Assembly (NCBI RefSeq): GCF_001295265.1
Contig: NZ_LJOD01000003.1
Coordinates: forward strand, 186,001-250,000
Source of the DNA: Chryseobacterium indologenes
GTDB lineage: Bacteria; Bacteroidota; Bacteroidia; Flavobacteriales; Weeksellaceae
DNA length: 64,000 bases
Reading direction: 5' to 3'
Below the pieces are notes generated by a model. The model was not told where the DNA came from. It saw nothing but the letters and a program-made list of their open reading frames with translations, and searched no databases. Shown piece after piece: positions 35,401-43,840 of this stretch. The first letter of the stretch is position 1. Each line of letters opens with the position of its first letter. The position numbers were made by a program, and so were the translations under genes.

Positions 35401-35731
35401 CCATGGAGCTCTGTACAGACTGCCCCTGGTTGTTACCAAACGTGATCCCCCTGATAATAGAACCTTTAGAATTAAGCTCTCCTAAAAATCTTTTTTTGTC
35501 GTTTTTAGCAAGGACTGCTTCGTCTACAATTATTTTGTTATTGGTCTTTATAAAATCTAAAGTATCCTTCACAAAAATGTCCTGCTCAAACCTGGCAGCA
35601 AGAATACTGTCTTTTTTTATAGAATCCTGTGGAATGTTGGGATTTTTCCATGAGAATACCTGTGCATTACCCGAAAATATGCCCAGGAAAAACAAAACGA
35701 ATAGAAGAAAAAAATTCCGCAAATCCTTCAA
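32495..35731 (-). CDS. Large conserved Bacteroidota outer-membrane protein, function unknown
   Basis: 1078 residues behind a signal peptide (MKDLRNFFLLFVLFFLGIFSG, cut after NAQ). Residues about 80-300 contain GSIIRGITFGNNQGQSVQSS, LQISGRLSKDVTILASI, LEEFDKIYMQLN, GNQGPYRLTG and IINYNTGEVTFTS, a highly conserved block found across Bacteroidota. The remainder is a long series of amphipathic beta strands ending IGSMQVKASF, so an outer-membrane barrel with surface domains is likely. Around residue 770 DYNGDGIQQLDEFE is an EF-hand-like calcium loop, a motif also seen in SprA. It lies among T9SS cargo genes. No experimental function known to me. Confidence 0.8.
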   Translation of the reverse strand: MKDLRNFFLLFVLFFLGIFSGNAQVFSWKNPNIPQDSIKKDSILAARFEQDIFVKDTLDFIKTNNKIIVDEAVLAKNDKKRFLGELNSKGSIIRGITFGNNQGQSVQSSMDLQISGRLSKDVTILASISDHNLPIQADGYTQTLEEFDKIYMQLNIKEKSIMRAGHLDLVEAKNYFAKYQRRSMGLQFQTEMGKENKTLVDVSMGVARSEFHRVRFQGVEGNQGPYRLTGKNGEQFITLISGSEQVFIDGILMKRGENQDYIINYNTGEVTFTSFRPIFQQNFITISYNYTNRNYSRYLFTGKLEHQREKFKVGLNWFMENDNKNAPLSLNLSKEDEQILADAGNDPNLMYAPSGVVTEYDVNKILYRLNPAGNFYEFSTNQNETLYQVSFTYFGANLGDYKITQTTNNGRVFEYVGPNMGDYKAVRKLPSPQKSQVFSLNSEYLLNEGKIGVDFSLSNYDVNLFSSKDSDQNIGYAYRVFGNKSFTKNGWKGTPSFEYQYIDKQFHILDRINDVEFSRDFNLTQEFSQRTQNRFIFSFLNKWNNKSTLNYRINYLDEQDSYKGIKNDLDFGWIKNKFFTKGNLSYLTTNATLQDTKFIRGGVSTEYTGKKGSWTVGGSMEHNEKKYNDTQLMDVTSFSWKELFVQKKIGDSTRTKLLAKVYMRDNDSVRNNRLENMNNILGIMAESQVIKTERTTLNVLVHYRKFFYQNDEADMTRNNDFVVGNILYNQQLFRNGMRLQAFYELGNGQEAQREFQYLKVTDGQGVYKWTDYNGDGIQQLDEFEIAEYSDLAQYIRVYTNSVRYIASNKNKIQLALFVNPSIVFNSENAFLKRWNFNISLNSQNSFYKKDKVLVLNPFEKNSDQILKNQNILTSVQFNPTEKSGWNGNYRFITNDNLINANFSNEEREQTSHFLNIGYWFNKEFRVDWENSVHDIRNSSQLFSTRDYRLNNFETKPKATYKFTDAIQAELSSAFRQKKRVDGEELLKAFDITGTIQWERKKTSIRGNFSFINNNFNGNNFSIVGNQMLDGLKPGKNQVWSIFIQQAINSFLQLNVNYEGRNSGDRTIHIGSMQVKASF

Positions 35732-35872
35732 AATAATTCGTAAAAATAATTAAAAAATGTTAACGGGAATGAGTTTAGTATTATTAACAGAAATTTAATG
35801 TAATTATTGCTGTATCCATAAAAATGGGTCTAATTTTACAGTGTAAATTATTAAATGTTAAATTTTACAATC

Positions 35873-36661
35873 ATGAAAAAATTTTATTCGTTAGTTGCTA
35901 CAGGATTATTATCAGCAACTGTATTTGCTCAAACTACGATTTATTCTGAAAACATGGGATCGGGTACGGGTACATCTGATATTTCAGCAACCACTTTTCA
36001 GAACGGAAGTCCTGTAACTTATGAAGGCACAGGAGATGTAAGATCCACTAATCCTTCCGCTACAAGTGCTTATGCACAGGCATCAGGAGGCGCCAATGTA
36101 ATGATTAATGCCAATAATGAAACCTTTTTGATTTCAGGAATTAATACTTCAGGTTATCAGAATATTCAGCTTTATCTGGGCCAGAGAAAAGGTGCTACGG
36201 CTGCGAACAATGAACTGAAAATAGAAGTAAGCGCAGACGGAAGCAGCTGGACCCTTCTTTCTTACACCAGAGCTACGGGAAATAATACAGCCAATTGGGC
36301 ATACATTAATCCTACAGGAACAATCCCGGCAACATCTAATTTGAGAATCAGATTTACAGGAACCAACGGTACTGAATGGAGAATAGATGATGTTAAGCTA
36401 ACAGGGACAAGTGGATCTTTAGCAACAATAGACGCTGAGAAAGCTAATAATAGATTTGTGAAGAATACTTCAGTAGATCAGGAAATTTATTTCGGAGAAA
36501 AAGCAGAGGTGAAAATTTTCAACATAAACGGTCAATTAGTTAAGACTGCCTCTGTTGCTGAAAATGGATCTTTAAATGTAGATAATCTACAGAGCGGGAT
36601 TTATTTAGTAACAGGAAATATTAATGGTAAAGCCGTTTCTGAGAAAATTATTAAAAAGTAA
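35873..36661 (+). CDS. T9SS-secreted protein with type A sorting domain (262 residues)
   Basis: Start chosen at ATG 35873 (MKKFYSLVATGLLSATVFAQ, a clean signal peptide); an upstream ATG at 35855 adds six residues. After the signal, residues about 20-185 form a single beta-sandwich-like domain (QNIQLYLGQRKGATAANNEL, NLRIRFTGTNGTEWRIDDVKL), like carbohydrate-binding jelly rolls. The last 70 residues are the T9SS tail (NRFVKNTSVDQEIYFGEKAE, VKIFNINGQLVKTASV, LQSGIYLVTGNINGKAVSEK). The tail is close to that of the next gene, so both come from duplication of this cassette. Confidence 0.88.
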   Translation: MKKFYSLVATGLLSATVFAQTTIYSENMGSGTGTSDISATTFQNGSPVTYEGTGDVRSTNPSATSAYAQASGGANVMINANNETFLISGINTSGYQNIQLYLGQRKGATAANNELKIEVSADGSSWTLLSYTRATGNNTANWAYINPTGTIPATSNLRIRFTGTNGTEWRIDDVKLTGTSGSLATIDAEKANNRFVKNTSVDQEIYFGEKAEVKIFNINGQLVKTASVAENGSLNVDNLQSGIYLVTGNINGKAVSEKIIKK

Positions 36662-36684
36662 CTTTAATTAAATGTTAAATATAT

Positions 36685-36715
36685 ACCATCATTTTTATAA
36701 AGTGATGGTTTTTTT
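36685..36715 (+). terminator. Terminator between the two small T9SS genes
   Basis: ACCATCA / TGATGGT stem with an AT-rich loop, followed by seven T. Confidence 0.75.
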
Positions 36716-36748
36716 GTACTTTTACATCAAATATTAAAACTTTATATA

Positions 36749-37699
36749 ATGAAAAAAATCTTTACTATTTTAGGATTAGCAAGTGCTATTGGTTTTATAA
36801 ATGCACAGACAACGGTATTGACTGAAAACTTTGGTTATACAGGAGCACTTAATGCAAATGGATGGATTACTCACAGTGGAACAGCTGGACAATTAACAGC
36901 AAATGGAAGTTCTGTAACTTTGGTGGCTGGAAATTCAGAAGATGTGAATAAAGCTTTCTCTTCTGTGTATAATGTTAGTGCTACAGGAGTTAGTAAAGTT
37001 GATTATTCAGCTACAATTAATGTTGCTAGCCAGACAGGTCTAAGTACTGGGGGGGACTATTTTTTAATGCTTACTACAACAGCTGGTGCTAATCCTGGAA
37101 CTATTTTTAATGGAAGAGTTTATGCTAAAGGTTCGACTACAGGATATACTTTAGGAGTATTAAATAACGCAGCTGGTAGTCCAACAGTATCTTATGGTAC
37201 TGAAATTCCTTATGGAACGCCTGCTAATATAACCTTAACATATACGATTAACAATTCTGTAAGTCCGGCAACAAATATTGCAACTCTGCAAATTAATTCT
37301 CAACCGTTGATTACAAGTAGTGCAGGAACTGGTACTGCACCTTCAACAATTGCCGGAATAGCAATCAGACAGGCAGGAAATGCTTCTTCCGGTACAGGAG
37401 CTGTTTCAATTTCTAATTTATCAGCAAGAGTTTATAGCACTTCTTCTTTAGCTGTTTCAGACGTTAAAAACGTAAAAGCAGGAAACTTTGTAAAAAACAC
37501 TTTCGTTAAGAGTGACGAAATCACTTTCGGAGCTGACGTAAAAGACGTAAAAGTTTACAACATGTTCGGGCAGGTAGTTAAAACTGCTTCTGTTAAAAAC
37601 AATGAAGTGTTAAACGTTGCTGAATTAGCAAAAGGAAACTACATTGTAACAGGAACTGTAAACAACGAACCAGTATCTCAAAAAATCTTAAAAGACTAA
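36749..37699 (+). CDS. T9SS-secreted protein with type A sorting domain (316 residues)
   Basis: Signal peptide MKKIFTILGLASAIGFINAQ, then a beta-rich body of about 220 residues with repeated Thr/Ser/Gly-rich strands, then a T9SS type A tail (NFVKNTFVKSDEITFGADVK, VKVYNMFGQVVKTASV, AELAKGNYIVTGTVNNEPVS). The tail is paralogous to that of the preceding gene: both end with VTG-xxN-xxxVS-xKI. The body shows no recognisable domain. Codon use in the tail is strongly biased (AAC, GTA, GCT), as for highly expressed genes. Followed by a strong terminator. Confidence 0.88.
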   Translation: MKKIFTILGLASAIGFINAQTTVLTENFGYTGALNANGWITHSGTAGQLTANGSSVTLVAGNSEDVNKAFSSVYNVSATGVSKVDYSATINVASQTGLSTGGDYFLMLTTTAGANPGTIFNGRVYAKGSTTGYTLGVLNNAAGSPTVSYGTEIPYGTPANITLTYTINNSVSPATNIATLQINSQPLITSSAGTGTAPSTIAGIAIRQAGNASSGTGAVSISNLSARVYSTSSLAVSDVKNVKAGNFVKNTFVKSDEITFGADVKDVKVYNMFGQVVKTASVKNNEVLNVAELAKGNYIVTGTVNNEPVSQKILKD

Positions 37700-37726
37700 T
37701 TTAAAATAGTTTTTTTGACCATATAG

Positions 37727-37762
37727 TTCCGGCCGTTTCGAAGAAACGGCCGGAATTTTTTT
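37727..37762 (+). terminator. Strong terminator after the second small T9SS gene
   Basis: TTCCGGCCGTTTC, loop GAA, GAAACGGCCGGAA: perfect 13-bp stem followed by seven T. Confidence 0.93.
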
Positions 37763-37875
37763 ATCGCTATTTACAATTCAGAATTTTTTTAAGAAAGTAA
37801 GTTGAAAATATGAAACGATTTTTATTATACGACTTCTATAGCTTCCATCTTCTATCTCCCAACTTCAAGCCTATA

Positions 37876-40698
37876 TTAATACCAGCCTCTTCTTGCTGCA
37901 TTAATAATTGACCCCAGATTTAGAACCAGCGTATATCTGATCCGTTTTCCGTAATCTTTAAAAGAAGGCTCAAATCCCAATGAAGACTGGATCGGGAAAT
38001 AAACCTCCAGGAAATCAGGAATCACCCGTACTTTGATGCCACTGTCCCAGATAAACTGTGTAGGACGGTTTTTGTTTTTATACATTCCTGCATCTGCATA
38101 CACATGGAATATTTTCCAAACACTGGAATCTACATTGAAAGACGTGATCCATTGGTTAACCGATCCCGGAATGAAAGATTTAAACCCTCCGTCGGCCAGG
38201 ATAAACTGCTGTGAGAGGATCCCGCTGTTAGCACTTTCACCCAAAAGATTATAGGAAAAGGAATAATTGGAAACTCTTGAAATACCGTAATTGAACATAT
38301 TATTACGGGTATCATTTCTTAAAAAATATCCGGCAAACAATCGTAGGCTGAGTTTCTGCTTCGGAGCAAATTCCCATCTGTAAAAGCCTTCAGCGGTTAT
38401 TTTGTTGAAATCCTCCATGCCCTGAGCACTTACACTTAAACTTTTCTCATGAATCATCTGGCTGTCGCTGTAGCCATATCCGAAACTCCACAGGTTATAT
38501 TTGCCATAATCCTGATTAGCAATCATTTTGGGACTTAGATCTCTTTCAAAATAATTGTATGAAATTCCTATGCTTCTGCTTACTGTACTTCTCGGGTCTT
38601 TCCTGAAGCTGATGCTGGAAAATAAAGACCCTTTTCTGTAGGCCAGTCCGTAATCATAATGGAAATAAGCTCCGGAAACTCCGAAAGTCAGGCTTCTGAT
38701 AATACTTTCAGCCGGAAGGAAAGAGTAGGAGACTGCTCCTGAACCTGTAAGCTTTCCTGTACCCGAACTGTACATCGGTGTGAATGAATATAAAAATTTC
38801 TGGTCAAAAAAAGACTGGTTTTTCAGGTTAATCCCAAACAGAAACTTATCATAAGTATTGTTGAACCGTACCCTCGGACTGACATATATTTCATTGTACT
38901 CAGGATTCGGAATATCCTTGATAAGTTTAAGCTTTATTTTTTTAGTATTGGAAAACAGTCCTTTTGCATACAGGAAATTATCCCGGTATTTAGATTCCGG
39001 GAAGATATAACCGCTGTTCAGTGTCACTTTATGAATGTCATCCGAAGCAGGAAGCGTTATATTTTTGATCCTTTCGTTTTCGTCTGTCTCAATCCAGTAG
39101 GCCTGCTTTTCTCCCTCGGTTGTCTGGGTTTCCAGTTTTACGGGAATCGGAAGATCTGTATTTTTTCCAATTCTGATATTGAAAAGATCACCTTCTTTTT
39201 TTATATTTTTAAGTCGGAAGTCAACTCTGTTTTTCTGTTTTAAAAATCCGGTAAGGTAGCCCGCTGACTGATCTTTCTCAGCAAGTTTTTTCAGAAAACT
39301 TTCAGGAACAGCTTTATTTCCGGTATTTTGTGAAATATAATCCCTTAATAGGGCATTGAACTGATCATAACCCATTTTGTCTGCCGTATAGCTGAATAGA
39401 CTTCCGGTTTCAAAACTGCTGACTGCCATATCGTTGAAATTACTCAGTGACGAGAATCTTTCGTCGATCTTCTGATCCAGATTCTGGGACATGATGTATT
39501 GATAGGCTAATCCATATCGATCCAAAAGCTTCACATTGGATGCATGAAAAAGTTTTAAAGGTTTAACTCCGAAAATTTTAGTCTCCGGAAGATTCCCCAG
39601 AAGTTTTGTATCCTGATAAAATTTCTGCAGGTACTGAATCTCAAGATACGATTTTAAACCACTCTTGAACCAGTGATCTTTTTCTTTATCGGTGATGATT
39701 TTCTCATCAAGTATTTTTTTTGCAATGATTCCGAAATAATCAAGATCTGTTTTCTCAGCATCGGTAAACAGCTGAAACCTGAAGTTCCAGAAGGTGATAT
39801 CATTATTTCCGAAAAAATCTTCCTTAGATCTGAATTTTTCAGAAATAAAAAGATTTTGGGGCAGGATGCCTATTTTTTCTTTAATGAATTTTAAATGAAG
39901 CGGCAGGTAAAATTCAAGATTCTGTTTTTCTTCAGGCTTTAAAGGATAGCCGAATTTAATCTCGGTATCTGCTCCATCTACATTAATCCTCATCGAGGGA
40001 AGGCTATTCTCTGAAACAATAAATTCCGGATCGGATTCCAGATAACCTTTAAAGGAATTCATTTGAGGCTGGGGTAGGTTTCCTTCAACGAAACTATTCG
40101 GTGGAAGATCAAAATTGACGGTCCAGAAAGTATTGAAGTTTACAGATTCCTCAATATCGTTGTATCCCCTTTTGGAAATATTGTCCGGATCAAAATGATC
40201 CGGAACAATAAAGAAATATTTTAATGCTGTATTTTTACCGTCTGTGCCGTATCCCGTAAATTTCTTGTCCGGAAGCTGAATCCGGTAATGCAGCTGGAAT
40301 GTAATGCTTTCGCCGGCCTTTAATGCTTCTTTCAGAGGAAGAAAAATACTTTCATCTGAAATGGTGTTTACTGAAAACGGCTGCTTTTCCGAAGTTGTGA
40401 TATTGAGATCTAATAATCTGCCTAATTCTTCATTTTTAGCAAAATGAAGATCACTGTTCCGGTCTTCCAGTTTTCTGTAGACTAATGCAGATCTTCTTTT
40501 GTTATAAGCAGAAACCCAGTTCAGAAGTTTTACTGTATGAAGATCTTTTCCTGAATGATTATAATAAACAACTTCCTGGTTTACTTCCAGTGTTTTTCTG
40601 TCGGCAGAAAGTCTGGCCTCAATATAAATACTGTCTTTCTGTGCAGAAACCTGCACAATTCCACAAAACAAAATAAGGCAAATGCTGATCTTTTTCAA
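37876..40698 (-). CDS. M1-aminopeptidase-like domain without zinc motif, fused to an outer-membrane barrel
   Basis: 940 residues, signal peptide MKKISICLILFCGIVQVSAQ. Residues 20-260 look like the beta-sandwich N-domain of M1 (gluzincin) peptidases. Residues about 260-470 follow the M1 catalytic fold: DHWFKSGLKSYLEIQYLQKF corresponds to the WLNEGFAxYxE region. The zinc motif HExxH and the third Glu are missing. From about residue 610 on the sequence turns into amphipathic strands (RVRFNNTYDKFLFGINLKNQ, YSFTPMYSSGTGKLTGSGAV) up to RIRYTLVLNLGSIINAARRGWY, an outer-membrane beta-barrel. It is probably a pseudo-enzyme on the outer membrane. Single gene. Confidence 0.75.
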   Translation of the reverse strand: MKKISICLILFCGIVQVSAQKDSIYIEARLSADRKTLEVNQEVVYYNHSGKDLHTVKLLNWVSAYNKRRSALVYRKLEDRNSDLHFAKNEELGRLLDLNITTSEKQPFSVNTISDESIFLPLKEALKAGESITFQLHYRIQLPDKKFTGYGTDGKNTALKYFFIVPDHFDPDNISKRGYNDIEESVNFNTFWTVNFDLPPNSFVEGNLPQPQMNSFKGYLESDPEFIVSENSLPSMRINVDGADTEIKFGYPLKPEEKQNLEFYLPLHLKFIKEKIGILPQNLFISEKFRSKEDFFGNNDITFWNFRFQLFTDAEKTDLDYFGIIAKKILDEKIITDKEKDHWFKSGLKSYLEIQYLQKFYQDTKLLGNLPETKIFGVKPLKLFHASNVKLLDRYGLAYQYIMSQNLDQKIDERFSSLSNFNDMAVSSFETGSLFSYTADKMGYDQFNALLRDYISQNTGNKAVPESFLKKLAEKDQSAGYLTGFLKQKNRVDFRLKNIKKEGDLFNIRIGKNTDLPIPVKLETQTTEGEKQAYWIETDENERIKNITLPASDDIHKVTLNSGYIFPESKYRDNFLYAKGLFSNTKKIKLKLIKDIPNPEYNEIYVSPRVRFNNTYDKFLFGINLKNQSFFDQKFLYSFTPMYSSGTGKLTGSGAVSYSFLPAESIIRSLTFGVSGAYFHYDYGLAYRKGSLFSSISFRKDPRSTVSRSIGISYNYFERDLSPKMIANQDYGKYNLWSFGYGYSDSQMIHEKSLSVSAQGMEDFNKITAEGFYRWEFAPKQKLSLRLFAGYFLRNDTRNNMFNYGISRVSNYSFSYNLLGESANSGILSQQFILADGGFKSFIPGSVNQWITSFNVDSSVWKIFHVYADAGMYKNKNRPTQFIWDSGIKVRVIPDFLEVYFPIQSSLGFEPSFKDYGKRIRYTLVLNLGSIINAARRGWY

Positions 40699-40752
40699 TA
40701 TCCTTTGATAAAGCCCAAATATAAACTTATTTTGAATATATTTTATAGGATT

Positions 40753-42132
40753 TTAGCCCTGAACCTCTTTTTTTTGTAAAGAATTGATATAAGCATTCCA
40801 GCCTTCGTTTTTATACGTAACTGCAGCTGCTTCCGGATCATCAGACTTATAAATACCTCTTCCTACAATAATAAAATCACTGTGAAGCATTTTGAAAACA
40901 TGCTCAGGTGTATTGTACTGCTGACCTTTTCCGTCTCCTGAATCGGCCAGATTTACCCCTGGTGTGAACAATAAAAGGTCTTCCGGAATCTGGTTTTGTG
41001 ATACCCCGCCAATGACATTAGGGTGCGATAATGCTACTTTAAGTGCCTCTTCACGGTATGCTGCAGTAGTCAGGGTACCTTTGGAAGACATGCCTACAAT
41101 GGCTACTACTCCTACATTTTTGAAACAGTCTAAGGATTCAAAACCTCCGATTACCTGGGAGGTCACAAAATCTGCCCAGTCTGTAATTTTAAAAACTCCG
41201 CTTGTAAACTGAAGTTCCTGAGTATTTCCAATATCAGCAAACTTGCGGTCTTCCATCAGAAGGAACTGATGTTTTGAAGCAAGCTCTTTTAGAGGAAGTA
41301 TGGTTTTTTCGTAATCAAAATCCGAAATAATATCAATATGAGTTTTTAAAGCAATGATATGCGGCCCCACTTTTTCGGCCAGTTCCAAAAGCTCTCGGGT
41401 GGTAGTGACATCTGCAGAAGCAATCAGGTTTGATTGTTTAGCCAAAGCAGTTTCTAATAGCTTTTTCGAAACTGAATGTTGGGTCAGCTGTAATTTCTGT
41501 TCATAAGAAGGTCTGGTTTTTTCTTCAAACTGAATGTGGTTTCCCTGAAGAAAATCCTGGATCCTCGCCACTTCTTCGTCAGATAGCTCACCATTTTCCT
41601 GAAGAATACTGCATACTTCTGAAATGTTGAAAAGCGTATGTACTCTGTAACCTTTGCTTTCCAGTAGTTGTTTTCCTCCCTGCTCTCTGTCTAGAACTAC
41701 AACAATATCAGCTACCTTAAGATCTTCCTGTTCCACTTCGGCAATCGTTTCTACCAGTGATTTTCCGGAAGTGATCACATCTTCCACCAAAAGGCAGTTC
41801 TGTCCTTTCTGGTAAATTCCTTCAATCAGTTTTTTAGTTCCGTAGCTCTTGGCTTCTTTTCTTTTAATGATTAATGGAATATAGCTTTCCAGTGACATGG
41901 CAGTAGCCATTGGAAGAGCAGCATAAGGAACTCCGCAGATCAGGTCAAAATTATCCAGAGGAAGCATTTCCAATAAATAATTAGCAAGATTTTTTAAAAT
42001 TTTAGGGTCTGAAGCCAAAGGTCTGAGATCCACATAAAACGGACTTTCTATGCCGCTTTTCAGGGTAAACCTCCCGAATTTAATGATGCCCAGCTTGTAG
42101 CACTCCAGGAAGAATTCTTTTTTACTTTCCAT
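40753..42132 (-). CDS. Bifunctional UMP synthase: orotate phosphoribosyltransferase + OMP decarboxylase
   Basis: 459 residues holding both last steps of UMP synthesis. Residues 1-205 are OPRT (pyrE-like): FTLKSGIESPFYVDLRPL, ICGVPYAALPMATAMS, and the PRPP loop LLVEDVITSGKS (114-125). Residues about 210-459 are OMP decarboxylase of the eukaryote-like class: SADVTTTRELLEL (Asp241), ALKTHIDII (Lys263), MEDRKFADIGNT (Asp295-Lys297-Asp300 tetrad), and FIIVGRGIYKSDDP. The order is the same as in human UMPS. Bacterial pyrE and pyrF are usually separate, and most bacterial PyrF lack the DRKFADIGNT motif. All catalytic residues are present. Confidence 0.93.
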   Translation of the reverse strand: MESKKEFFLECYKLGIIKFGRFTLKSGIESPFYVDLRPLASDPKILKNLANYLLEMLPLDNFDLICGVPYAALPMATAMSLESYIPLIIKRKEAKSYGTKKLIEGIYQKGQNCLLVEDVITSGKSLVETIAEVEQEDLKVADIVVVLDREQGGKQLLESKGYRVHTLFNISEVCSILQENGELSDEEVARIQDFLQGNHIQFEEKTRPSYEQKLQLTQHSVSKKLLETALAKQSNLIASADVTTTRELLELAEKVGPHIIALKTHIDIISDFDYEKTILPLKELASKHQFLLMEDRKFADIGNTQELQFTSGVFKITDWADFVTSQVIGGFESLDCFKNVGVVAIVGMSSKGTLTTAAYREEALKVALSHPNVIGGVSQNQIPEDLLLFTPGVNLADSGDGKGQQYNTPEHVFKMLHSDFIIVGRGIYKSDDPEAAAVTYKNEGWNAYINSLQKKEVQG

Positions 42133-42203
42133 TCTTTTTTATTAGATAGTGCAAATTTAAGGATTTGAAATAAGGCTTAAAAATTTATCACCAATTTGTC
42201 AAC

Positions 42204-42235
42204 AAAAAACCATTCCTGAGTTTCCAGGAATGGTT
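42204..42235 (-). terminator. Terminator after the DUF1232 gene
   Basis: AACCATTCCTG / CAGGAATGGTT, perfect 11-bp stem, with six T on the minus strand. It separates the DUF1232 gene from the UMP synthase gene. Confidence 0.85.
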
Positions 42236-42257
42236 CATATTTTCTTTGTTAATGATA

Positions 42258-42599
42258 TTATTTTACAATTTCTGCATCAATAACTTTTGTACCTTTCAGT
42301 CTTTGTTCTGCTTCCCAAAGCAGGAATTTATCCACTTCTTTGATCAGTTTTGGAATGGTGAGCGATAAAACGGCAATATCGTCCATAACACCCAGTACCG
42401 GAATGGCAAACTCTGGAAGAAGATCAATAGGGGAGATTACATATAAAAGTCCCAGTAAAGGCAGGATGATATCAAGGGATTTCATGGGATAGATTCCTTT
42501 TCTCCACATTTTTACCATTCTGAAAATATCAGGGATTTTTTTTACGAAACCTTTATGGCTGATGGCTTCTTTTGCAAGATTCAATTTTGAATATTTCAT
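42258..42599 (-). CDS. YkvA-family (DUF1232) membrane protein
   Basis: 113 residues from ATG 42599 (MKYSKLNLAKEAISHKGF); the open frame reaches 42644 with an unlikely extension. The family motif YVISPIDLLPEFAIPVLGVMDD, quoted as YVISPIDLLPE and VMDDIAVL, is clear in two hydrophobic stretches. YkvA proteins are small inner-membrane proteins of unknown role. It follows the TlpA-like gene by 83 bases on the same strand. Confidence 0.88.
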   Translation of the reverse strand: MKYSKLNLAKEAISHKGFVKKIPDIFRMVKMWRKGIYPMKSLDIILPLLGLLYVISPIDLLPEFAIPVLGVMDDIAVLSLTIPKLIKEVDKFLLWEAEQRLKGTKVIDAEIVK

Positions 42600-42682
42600 T
42601 TTGTGTTTAGTTTTAAATAAATTTTTCAACGTTGTAAATTTCACAAATTTTATACCAACTAATTATAAAATTTAGTTAAAAA

Positions 42683-43222
42683 TTACTTGATGATATTATC
42701 TATGAATTGATGCACTGTTTCCGTATTCCAGTCTCTGTAGGCATCTTCTTTAATGATGATTCTTCCTGTTTTATCCAAAAGGAACGTAGTAGGGAAAGCT
42801 TTGGGAAGAATCTTTTCAGAGATCGGGCTTTGTGCAATATATACAGGAACATTGTAATTGTTTTCTGCGAGGAATTTTTTTACGGCTTCCTCTTTATCAT
42901 TCATTGCGATGAGCACAAAATCTACATTTTCTTTTCGGGAATCGTACAGTTTTTGAATAGAAGGCCATTCTTTTCTGCATGGCGGGCACCATGTTCCCCA
43001 AAAGTTAAGAAAGACAGCTTTGTTTCTGAAATTTTTGAGGTTGGTATCCGGAACATTGATTCCTTTCAGCTCAACATCATAATCTTCTTCACTTACATGC
43101 ACTGCATTTTCAATGGTAGCCACCGGGAAAAACTGGTCCTTCAGGTAGTTTCTTACTCCCGGTATCAAAACAATAACACCAATAATGACGATGAGTATAA
43201 GGTAAATAATATTCTTTTTCAT
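42683..43222 (-). CDS. TlpA-like membrane-anchored thioredoxin
   Basis: 179 residues. One N-terminal hydrophobic helix (IIYLILIVIIGVIVLIPGV) anchors it to the inner membrane with the domain outside. The thioredoxin fold follows: NFWGTWCPPCRKEWPSIQKL, with the CPPC redox motif, DFVLIAMNDKEE, and PTTFLLDKTGRIIIKE with the cis-Pro. It would reduce or exchange disulfides in the periplasm. 38 bases downstream of the thioredoxin-like gene, so probably in one operon with it and aroC. Confidence 0.9.
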   Translation of the reverse strand: MKKNIIYLILIVIIGVIVLIPGVRNYLKDQFFPVATIENAVHVSEEDYDVELKGINVPDTNLKNFRNKAVFLNFWGTWCPPCRKEWPSIQKLYDSRKENVDFVLIAMNDKEEAVKKFLAENNYNVPVYIAQSPISEKILPKAFPTTFLLDKTGRIIIKEDAYRDWNTETVHQFIDNIIK

Positions 43223-43260
43223 AGGCTGATTTTTACCGTTATCTTTTTGAATAAATACAA

Positions 43261-43824
43261 TTACAATAATTCTAAAATTTCCTGAACGGCATCTTTACCT
43301 CTGTTCTTAGCATAATACAGCTGCAGGTCATTATAGAAATTATCCTTTGGATAGCCTTCAGGATCAGCTTTATATTTCATCAGGAGCTCATGTCCGTATT
43401 TTGGGCGAGGTCCCCAGGAATTCTTTACATTAAAATCTTTGTCCAGAATGATCACTTTAGGAATAGATTCGGTTCCGTTGGTCAGAAACTGGCTGATCAG
43501 GCTTTTATCGCTGTCTCTTAAGAAAATCCTCACTTCATTATGTCCTTCAAAGAATTTAACAAGAGCGGGAACCGTGGCACTGGCATCACCGCACCAGGCT
43601 TCGGAAATAATCAGAATCTTACCATCAAAATTTTTGGAAGCAAGCTCTTTCAGCTGATCTTCATCCGGAACATACTTTTTTAAAGTTCTATCCATTCTCT
43701 GAAGTCCCAGTTCATAATATTGTTTATATTCAGCTTCCTGTTTGTTAGCAGGATTTTCCAGCCTTTCTTTTCCGATACGGATATATTCTTCAAAAGAGAT
43801 TCCGTTATCCCAGTAATTTTTCAT
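43261..43824 (-). CDS. Thioredoxin-fold protein with a single-Cys motif (WCGDA)
   Basis: 187 residues. The last 120 form a thioredoxin-like fold: ILIISEAWCGDASATVPALV, RIFLRDSDKSL, SIPKVIILDKDFNV with a cis-Pro position. The usual WCxxC is WCGDA, so only the first Cys remains. The group is known as 'thioredoxin family protein' in Firmicutes and Bacteroidota; it lacks signal and membrane segments and is probably cytosolic. Sixteen bases downstream of aroC. Its partner is unknown; a single Cys suggests a monothiol mechanism. Confidence 0.85.
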   Translation of the reverse strand: MKNYWDNGISFEEYIRIGKERLENPANKQEAEYKQYYELGLQRMDRTLKKYVPDEDQLKELASKNFDGKILIISEAWCGDASATVPALVKFFEGHNEVRIFLRDSDKSLISQFLTNGTESIPKVIILDKDFNVKNSWGPRPKYGHELLMKYKADPEGYPKDNFYNDLQLYYAKNRGKDAVQEILELL

Positions 43825-43840
43825 TACTCCGTATTTTATA

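Noticed and set aside
42707..43285. 192-codon plus-strand ORF over the TlpA-like gene
   Set aside because: Antisense to CPPC-containing thioredoxin; Phe/Cys-rich shadow composition.
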